A DNA stretch of 39,803 bases from an uncultured Clostridia bacterium (GTDB taxonomy: Bacteria > Bacillota > Clostridia > Christensenellales > Aristaeellaceae), in assembly GCA_946408995.1 (NCBI GenBank), contig CAMJUL010000034.1, forward strand, positions 1 through 39,803, in the 5' to 3' direction. Position 1 is the stretch's first letter, and each line of letters starts with the position of its first letter. Positions 34,137 through 39,803 of the stretch are shown in pieces. The position numbers were made by a program, and so were the translations under genes. The notes below the pieces were generated by a model. It worked only from the letters and a program-made list of their open reading frames with translations, did no database searches and was not told the origin of the DNA.

Positions 34137-37091
34137 ATGTACAGAATCGGGCTGGATATCGGTTCCACGACCATCAAATGCGTGGTGCTGGATGAGCAGG
34201 GGACCGTTGTGCACAAGGCGTATGAGCGCCATTTTTCCCTGATTGTGCAAAAAACCCGGGAGATGATCTCGGACCTGGACAGGAGGATCCTCAAGGGGGA
34301 AAAGGGCGTACTGAATATATCGGGCTCCGCCGGGATGGGGCTGGCCCTGGGGACGGGGATCTCCTTTGTGCAGGAGGTGTACGCCACCAAGGCGGCGGCG
34401 GACAGGCTGTCCCCCGGGGCGGACTGCATCATCGAATTGGGGGGCGAGGACGCCAAGATCCTGTTCTTGAAGGGCACCCTGGAGGTGCGCATGAACGGGT
34501 CCTGCGCCGGTGGGACCGGGGCCTTCATCGACCAGATGGCCACCCTTCTGGGCCTGAGCAACCCGGAAATGGACGCGGAAGCCGCCCGGGCGGAAAGAAG
34601 CTATACCATCGCCAGCCGGTGCGGCGTATTCGCCAAGTCCGACGTGCAGCCTCTTTTGAACCAGGGTGCCAAAAGGGCGGATGTGGCCCGTTCCATTTTC
34701 ATGGCGGTGGTCAATCAGACGATCGCCGGTCTGGCCCAGGGCCGTCCCATCGAGGGCAGGGTCGTATATCTGGGAGGGCCGCTGACCTTCCTTTCCTCCC
34801 TGAGGGACTGCTTTGACAAGACCTTGGGCATAGAGGGGATCTGCCCGGAAAACTCCCTGTATTACGTCTCCATCGGGGCCGCCCTTCAGCCGTCCCAGCC
34901 CTTGAAGCTCTCCGACGCCCTGGAGGCCCTTGAACTGTTTCAGGGGTCGGAGACCTATGCCGCGCTGCCGCCGCTGTTTGAGACGGAAGAGGACCTGCGC
35001 GCTTTCCGGGAAAGGCACGCGTTGGACAAGGTCCGCCGGGCGGACCCGGACACCTATCGGGGGGACGTATACCTGGGCATCGACTCGGGCTCCACGACCA
35101 TCAAATCCGCCGTGATCACAGCCCAGGGGGAGCTGCTTTTGACACGGTACCAGCAAAACAGCGGGGATCCCGTGCCCCACGTCCGGGCCTTTCTGACGGA
35201 CCTGAGACGGGACCATCCCGACTGGGTGATCCGGGCGGGAGCCGTGACGGGCTATGGCGAGGAAATGATCCGCAGGGCCTTCCGGGTGGATTTCGGCGTG
35301 GTGGAGACTGTGGCGCATTTTACGGCCACCAAGGCCTTCCTGCCGGATGTGGACTTCATCATCGACATCGGCGGGCAGGACATGAAATGCTTTAAGATCG
35401 TCGGCGGGACCATCGACAACATCTTCCTGAACGAGGCCTGTTCCTCCGGATGCGGATCCTTCCTGCAGACCTTCGCCAGCGCCCTGGGGTATGACATCGC
35501 CACCTTCGCGGACGTGGGCCTCTCCGCCCGGCGGCCGGTGGACCTGGGGTCCAGGTGCACGGTGTTCATGAACTCCTCGGTCAAGCAGGCCCAGAAGGAC
35601 GGGGCGGACATTTCCGACATTTCCGCGGGCCTGGCCATCTCGGTGGTCAAGAACGCCCTGTACAAGGTCATCCGCTGCTCCAGGCCCGAGGACCTGGGAC
35701 GGCGCATCGTGGTCCAGGGCGGCACCTTCCTGAACGACTGTGTGCTGCGCGCCTTTGAAAACGAAATGGGCGTGCAGGTGGTGCGGCCGGACATCGCGGG
35801 CCTGATGGGGGCCTTCGGCGCGGCCCTGTACGCCCGGGAATGGCGCGCGCTGAAGCCGGGGGAAAGCAGCGTGCTTTCCCTGAAGGAGCTGGAGGACTTT
35901 ACCCAGCAGGTTCGGCAGACCCGGTGCGGACTGTGCGAAAACCACTGCCTGCTGACGGTCAGCCTCTTTGGCGGCGGGGAGCGCTACATCAGCGGAAACC
36001 GCTGCGACCGGCCGGTCTCCGGCAGGACCGGGGAGGAGGAATGGAACCTGTATGCCTGGAAGCAGAAACGCATTGAGGCGCTGTGCGCCAGGGACACGGG
36101 GGAGGGAAAGCGCGGGGAGATCGGCCTGGCGCTGGTATTGAACCTGTACGAGCTTCTGCCCTTCTGGCACACCTTTTTTACCGCCCTGGGGTTTAAGGTG
36201 AGGGTCTCCCCCTTTTCCAGCCGGAAGACCTATCTTGAGGGGCAGCACACCATCCCTTCGGACACGGTCTGCTTCCCGGCGAAGCTCGCCCACGGCCACG
36301 TCGAGACGCTGATCCGGCAGGGCGTTCAAAGGATCTTCTATCCCTGCATGAGCTATAACGTGGACGAGGGGCTTGGGGACAACCATTACAACTGCCCGGT
36401 GGTGGCCTATTATCCGGAGGTCATCGCCGCCAACGTGCCGGACGTCAAAAACATCGACTTTATCCATGATTATTTCGGCCTGGACCATCCCAGAACCCTG
36501 CCGCAAAGGCTTCATGCGGTGCTGTCCCAACGGTTCGGGGACCTGACGCTGCGTCAGGTGCGATTTGCCTGTCAGAAGGCCTATGCCGCCTATGAAAGCT
36601 GGATGGCGGAAAGCCGCAAAAAGGCGGAGGAAATGGTGCGGGCGGCCCGGGCGGAGGGCAGGCAGATCCTGGTGCTCTGCGGCAGGCCCTACCACGTGGA
36701 CCCGGAGATCAACCACGGCATCGACCGGATGATCACGGGCCTGGGGGCCTGCGTGGTCACGGAGGACGCCCTATCCGCGCATATGAAGCGGGCCCCCCAG
36801 CATGTACTGAACCAGTGGACCTACCATGCCCGGCTGTACGCGGCTGCCCGGTACATCGCTTCCCAAAAGGACATGCACCTGGTGCAGCTGGTCTCCTTCG
36901 GCTGCGGCGTGGACGCCATCACCTCCGACGAGGTGCGGGAGATCCTGGAGGGCGCGGGGCGCATCTATACCCAAATCAAGATCGACGAGATCACCAACAC
37001 CGGCGCGGTCCGCATCCGCCTGCGGTCCCTGCTGGCCGCCATCGAGCAGAAAAAGGCCCTGGAGGAAAAGGAGGCGTCCCATGGAAACTGA
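34137..37091 (+). CDS. Tandem BadF/HgdC-type ATPase (acyl-CoA dehydratase activase-like) with DUF2229 region
   Basis: A 984-residue cytoplasmic protein that probably drives ATP-dependent low-potential electron transfer. Two ASKHA ATPase domains lie in tandem, starting LDIGSTTIKC (residue 6) and LGIDSGSTTIKS (residue 313). Each keeps a Cys pair of the HgdC cluster site: Cys123/Cys162 and Cys434/Cys474, with nearly the same spacing. One chain could thus mimic the activator dimer that holds one [4Fe-4S] cluster. A Cys597-Cys600-Cys604...Cys623 set is a further cluster candidate. From about 660 a DUF2229 (HgdB-like) region has TVCFPAKLAHGH and FYPCMSYNVDEG. Family members are usually fused to the next gene as one chain of about 1,400 residues; here they are split with an 11-base overlap. 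The substrate is unknown. The start has only AAAGGA 13 bases upstream; an in-frame stop just before rules out extension. Confidence 0.85.
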   Translation: MYRIGLDIGSTTIKCVVLDEQGTVVHKAYERHFSLIVQKTREMISDLDRRILKGEKGVLNISGSAGMGLALGTGISFVQEVYATKAAADRLSPGADCIIELGGEDAKILFLKGTLEVRMNGSCAGGTGAFIDQMATLLGLSNPEMDAEAARAERSYTIASRCGVFAKSDVQPLLNQGAKRADVARSIFMAVVNQTIAGLAQGRPIEGRVVYLGGPLTFLSSLRDCFDKTLGIEGICPENSLYYVSIGAALQPSQPLKLSDALEALELFQGSETYAALPPLFETEEDLRAFRERHALDKVRRADPDTYRGDVYLGIDSGSTTIKSAVITAQGELLLTRYQQNSGDPVPHVRAFLTDLRRDHPDWVIRAGAVTGYGEEMIRRAFRVDFGVVETVAHFTATKAFLPDVDFIIDIGGQDMKCFKIVGGTIDNIFLNEACSSGCGSFLQTFASALGYDIATFADVGLSARRPVDLGSRCTVFMNSSVKQAQKDGADISDISAGLAISVVKNALYKVIRCSRPEDLGRRIVVQGGTFLNDCVLRAFENEMGVQVVRPDIAGLMGAFGAALYAREWRALKPGESSVLSLKELEDFTQQVRQTRCGLCENHCLLTVSLFGGGERYISGNRCDRPVSGRTGEEEWNLYAWKQKRIEALCARDTGEGKRGEIGLALVLNLYELLPFWHTFFTALGFKVRVSPFSSRKTYLEGQHTIPSDTVCFPAKLAHGHVETLIRQGVQRIFYPCMSYNVDEGLGDNHYNCPVVAYYPEVIAANVPDVKNIDFIHDYFGLDHPRTLPQRLHAVLSQRFGDLTLRQVRFACQKAYAAYESWMAESRKKAEEMVRAARAEGRQILVLCGRPYHVDPEINHGIDRMITGLGACVVTEDALSAHMKRAPQHVLNQWTYHARLYAAARYIASQKDMHLVQLVSFGCGVDAITSDEVREILEGAGRIYTQIKIDEITNTGAVRIRLRSLLAAIEQKKALEEKEASHGN

Positions 37092-38355
37092 ACACGCGGT
37101 GTTCACCAAGGAGATGCGCCGGGACGGGTACCTGATCCTGGTGCCCAACATGCTGGATTTCCATTTCAGCCTGCTTTCCCCGGTGTTCCGGCTGAACGGG
37201 TACAACCTGGAGGTGCTGACCAACGACGGCCCGAACGTGGTGGCGGAAGGACTCAAATATGTCCACAACGACACCTGCGTGCCGGCCCTCCTGGTGATCG
37301 GCCAGTTCATGGACGCGCTGCATTCCGGCAAATACGACCTGGATCACGTGGCGCTGATGATCACCCAGACCGGGGGCGGCTGCCGGGCCTCCAACTATAT
37401 TTTCCTTCTGCGCAAGGCCCTGAAGAAAGCGGGGCTGAGCAACATCCCGGTCATTTCCCTGAACATGAGCGGCCTGGAAAGGGGCGGCGGCTTCCGCCTG
37501 ACCCTGCGTTTGGTGCGTCATGTGTTTGCCGGGGCCATTTACGGGGACATGATCATGCTCCTGTCCAACCAGACCCGGCCCTATGAAACGGAAAAGGGGC
37601 GGACGGACCAGCTGATCCGTGCCTGGCGGGAAAAGCTGGTGGAGCAGTTCAAAAGGGACCGGGGGCTTTCAAGGAAGGAGATCAGCGCGAACCTTGAAAA
37701 AATGGCCGGGGATTTTGCCGCCATTCCCCAAAAAGGCCCCAAGAAGACCCGGGTGGGCATCGTGGGGGAGATCTACGTCAAATACAGCCCCCTGGGGAAC
37801 AACCACCTGGAGGACTTTCTGAAAGGGCAGGATTGCGAATACATGGTGCCCGGGGTGATCCACTTCCTGCAGTTCAAGATCGACAACCGCATCGAGGACA
37901 TCCGCCTGTACGGCGGGAACCCCCTGAAAAAGGTCTTCTGCGAGGCCTTCCTGAAATTCGTCAGTCGCTTTGAGGACAGCATGCTGGCGGTGCTCCGGGC
38001 CCATCCAGAGTTTGTGGCGCCCTCCAGCTATGCCCACACCAAGGAACTGGTGAAGGGCGTCATCGGATACGGCAGCAAAATGGGGGAGGGCTGGCTTTTG
38101 ACCGCGGAGATGCTGGAATTGGCGGAGCTTGGCTATCCCAACATCATCTGCACCCAGCCTTTCGGCTGCCTGCCCAACCACATCAACGGCAAGGGCATGA
38201 TCCGGAAGCTGTCGGCCATCCACCCGGGCATCAACATCGTACCCATCGATTACGACCCCTCCGCCACGAAGGTCAACCAGGAAAACCGCATCCGGCTGAT
38301 GCTGGCCGTGGCCGCGGACGCCCAAAGGGAACAGACGGAAGGGGACGCGAAATAG
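37081..38355 (+). CDS. HgdB-like (2-hydroxyacyl-CoA dehydratase/double-cubane family) subunit
   Basis: A 424-residue partner of the activase. It shows the two-lobed HgdB pattern with Cys66 (NDTCVPALL), Cys101 (TGGGCRASNY), Cys357 and Cys363 (CTQPFGCLPNH) as probable Fe-S ligands; Cys252 and Cys287 are extra. Lobe two starts at VGIVGEIYVKYSPLGN. Known relatives are dehydratase subunits and the double-cubane cluster reductases; which applies cannot be told from sequence. Start at 37081 is set by AAAAGGAGG six bases before it, inside the activase gene, so synthesis is coupled. No separate dehydratase alpha subunit, CoA transferase or electron-transfer flavoprotein is nearby, which weakens an amino-acid fermentation role. 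Confidence 0.85.
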   Translation: METEHAVFTKEMRRDGYLILVPNMLDFHFSLLSPVFRLNGYNLEVLTNDGPNVVAEGLKYVHNDTCVPALLVIGQFMDALHSGKYDLDHVALMITQTGGGCRASNYIFLLRKALKKAGLSNIPVISLNMSGLERGGGFRLTLRLVRHVFAGAIYGDMIMLLSNQTRPYETEKGRTDQLIRAWREKLVEQFKRDRGLSRKEISANLEKMAGDFAAIPQKGPKKTRVGIVGEIYVKYSPLGNNHLEDFLKGQDCEYMVPGVIHFLQFKIDNRIEDIRLYGGNPLKKVFCEAFLKFVSRFEDSMLAVLRAHPEFVAPSSYAHTKELVKGVIGYGSKMGEGWLLTAEMLELAELGYPNIICTQPFGCLPNHINGKGMIRKLSAIHPGINIVPIDYDPSATKVNQENRIRLMLAVAADAQREQTEGDAK

Positions 38356-38387
38356 CGTACCCTCCGCCGCAGTGCCGTGATGAACGC

Positions 38388-38420
38388 GGGCGCCTCCCCC
38401 GCCGGGAAGGCGCGCCTTTT
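38388..38420 (+). terminator. Intrinsic terminator of the activase/HgdB-like operon
   Basis: Stem GCGCCT.CCC/GGG.AGGCGC (38390-38413) with a short loop, followed by a T4 run at 38417-38420. Confidence 0.6.
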
Positions 38421-38434
38421 GCATCAAAAACAGG

Positions 38435-38466
38435 AAAAAACGGGGATGCCTTTTCAGGCATCCCCG
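38435..38466 (-). terminator. Intrinsic terminator of ppdK
   Basis: On the minus strand a perfect 10-bp CGGGGATGCC/GGCATCCCCG stem with a 6-nt loop is followed by T6. It lies 36 bases after the ppdK stop. Confidence 0.85.
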
Positions 38467-38502
38467 CGCTTTTTATGCTTTGGGATCGGGTTGGTTCCGG
38501 TC

Positions 38503-39803
38503 TCAGGCTTTCTTGGCCTTGATGGCGGCCTGGGCGGCGCTCAGGCGGGCGATCGGCACGCGGAACGGGCTGCAGGAGACGTAGTCCAGTCCGATGGAGT
38601 CGCAGAACTCGATGGAGGACGGATCGCCGCCGTGCTCGCCGCAGATGCCGCAGTGCAGGCTGGGGCGGGTCTTGCGGCCCATGGTCACAGCCATGTCCAT
38701 CAGCTTGCCAACGCCAATGGTGTCCAGCCTGGAGAAGGGATCGGACTCGTAGATCTTGTTGGCGTAGTAGCTGGGCAGGAACTTGCCGGCGTCGTCACGG
38801 CTGAAGCCGAAGGTCATCTGGGTCAGGTCGTTGGTGCCGAAGGAGAAGAACTCGGCTTCCTTGGCGATCTCGTCCGCGGTCAGAGCGGCGCGCGGGATCT
38901 CGATCATGGTGCCGACTTCGTACTTCAGATCCACGCCGGAGGCCTTGATCAGTTCGTCCGCGGTCTTGACCACCACGTCCTTGACGAACTTGAGTTCCTT
39001 TACTTCGCCGACCAGGGGGATCATGATCTCGGGGACCACGTTCCAGTCGGCGTGACGGGCCTGGACCGCCAGGGCGGCCTTGATGATGGCGCTGGTCTGC
39101 ATCTTGGCGATTTCGGGATAGGTCACGGTCAGACGGCAGCCGCGGTGACCCATCATCGGGTTGAACTCGTGCAGATCCGCGATGACCTGCTTGATGTAGT
39201 CCACGCTCTTGCCCTGGGCCTTGGCCAAAGCGGCGATGTCTTCTTCCGCGGTGGGAACGAATTCATGCAGCGGGGGATCCAGGAAACGGATGGTGACGGG
39301 GTAGCCGCCCAGCGCTTCAAAGAGGCCCTCGAAGTCGCTCTGCTGCATGGGCTCGATCTTGGCCAGGGCAGCCTCGCGCTCTTCGACGGTTTCGGCGCAG
39401 ATCATCTCACGGAAGGCGCCGATCCTGTCGGGATCAAAGAACATGTGCTCGGTACGGCACAGACCGATGCCCTGGGCGCCGAAGGCGGCCGCCTGCTTGG
39501 CATCCTTGGGGGTGTCGGCGTTGGTGCGGACGCCCATCCTCTTGTACTTGTCGCTCAGCTCCATGATGCGGCCGAAGTAACCGCTGTTGGGGTCGGCGGG
39601 CACGGTGGGGATCAGTTCGCCGTAGATGTTGCCGGTGGAGCCGTCCAGGGAGAGTTCGTCGCCCTCGTGGTAGGTGCGGCCGGCCAGGGTGAACTTCTTG
39701 TTGGCTTCGTCCATCTTGATCTCGCCGCAGCCGGAGACGCAGCAGGTACCCATGCCGCGGGCCACAACGGCCGCGTGGCTGGTCTGGCCGCCGCGGACGG
39801 TCA
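38503..39803 (-). CDS. ppdK: Pyruvate phosphate dikinase, C-terminal part (cut by window edge)
   Basis: The C-terminal 433 or so codons of the enzyme that converts pyruvate, ATP and phosphate to PEP, AMP and pyrophosphate. The reading frame continues to the window end: just before an internal Val-Ala-Arg-Gly lies GGQTSHAAVVARG, the swivelling phosphohistidine site. The PEP-binding barrel shows GLCRTEHMFF, MGHRGCRL, IEIPRAAL, FSFGTNDLTQMTFGFSRDD and CGICGEHGGDP with the catalytic Cys. The N-terminal ATP-grasp domain lies beyond position 39803. Codon choice is more even and AAG/GGC-biased than in neighbours, which fits high expression. Confidence 0.95.
   Translation of the reverse strand, partial: TVRGGQTSHAAVVARGMGTCCVSGCGEIKMDEANKKFTLAGRTYHEGDELSLDGSTGNIYGELIPTVPADPNSGYFGRIMELSDKYKRMGVRTNADTPKDAKQAAAFGAQGIGLCRTEHMFFDPDRIGAFREMICAETVEEREAALAKIEPMQQSDFEGLFEALGGYPVTIRFLDPPLHEFVPTAEEDIAALAKAQGKSVDYIKQVIADLHEFNPMMGHRGCRLTVTYPEIAKMQTSAIIKAALAVQARHADWNVVPEIMIPLVGEVKELKFVKDVVVKTADELIKASGVDLKYEVGTMIEIPRAALTADEIAKEAEFFSFGTNDLTQMTFGFSRDDAGKFLPSYYANKIYESDPFSRLDTIGVGKLMDMAVTMGRKTRPSLHCGICGEHGGDPSSIEFCDSIGLDYVSCSPFRVPIARLSAAQAAIKAKKA

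Noticed and set aside
33702-36716. A 1,004-codon minus-strand frame opposite the activase gene.
   Set aside because: Antisense to a protein with multiple conserved motifs; no signals of its own.
1-39803. CRISPR arrays, tRNA or rRNA genes, transposases, integrases and phage genes.
   Set aside because: None was seen: no regularly spaced direct repeats, no cloverleaf-like sequences and no mobile-element proteins among the coding frames.

Overview
The window is a stretch of GC-rich chromosome from a Gram-positive, low-potential-metabolism bacterium, most likely an anaerobic member of Bacillota class Clostridia. The support is inferred from gene content. There is a radical-SAM DUF512 protein next to der and plsY, a two-gene SufC/SufB-type Fe-S operon, a very large BadF/HgdC-type activase with an HgdB-like partner, pyruvate phosphate dikinase, alanine dehydrogenase and a C69 dipeptidase. 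Ribosome-binding sites are strong (AAAGGAGG type) and promoters are sigma-A-like with 17-nt spacers. I cannot name the genus. I see no phage, insertion sequence, CRISPR, rRNA or tRNA; this reads as core chromosome.

Layout. 1-910: a secreted protein of unknown function behind a strong promoter. 1104-2456 (minus): a PdaC-like polysaccharide deacetylase, divergent from a large plus-strand operon (2706-10509) holding a type IIA topoisomerase pair (probably parE-parC), a DUF554 membrane protein, lepA and a cvpA-family gene. 10640-12557: a zinc-ribbon membrane protein with a TPM-domain protein. 12865-14712 (minus): ftsH, divergent from uvrB (14995-17001). 17127-18043 (minus): a PAP2-family phosphatase broken by a -1 frameshift in an A7 tract. 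18131-21462 (minus): DUF512, der and plsY. 21520-23426 (minus): an exported PIG-L-like deacetylase coupled to a DUF218 protein.

23705-26213 (plus): signal peptidase I, a hotdog thioesterase and alanine dehydrogenase. 26404-28458 (minus): an esterase and a second exported PIG-L-like protein, paralogous to the first. 28600-30290 (plus): an SpoU/TrmH rRNA methyltransferase and a secreted unknown. 30408-33946 (plus): DUF134 regulator, SufC-like ATPase, SufB-like scaffold and C69 dipeptidase. 34137-38355 (plus): a two-gene activase/HgdB-like reductase system. 38503-end (minus): the C-terminal part of ppdK, cut by the window edge.

The most interesting material is the Cys-rich DUF134 regulator translationally coupled to a minimal SufC-SufB (Sms-type) operon. 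A few hundred bases further on, separated by one gene, lies a split HgdC/HgdB-like ATP-driven electron-transfer system that itself should need several Fe-S clusters. Second-tier items are the paralogous exported PIG-L proteins, the frameshifted PAP2 gene, and several long perfect hairpins at gene ends. All functional statements rest on motif recognition by eye; no database search was run.
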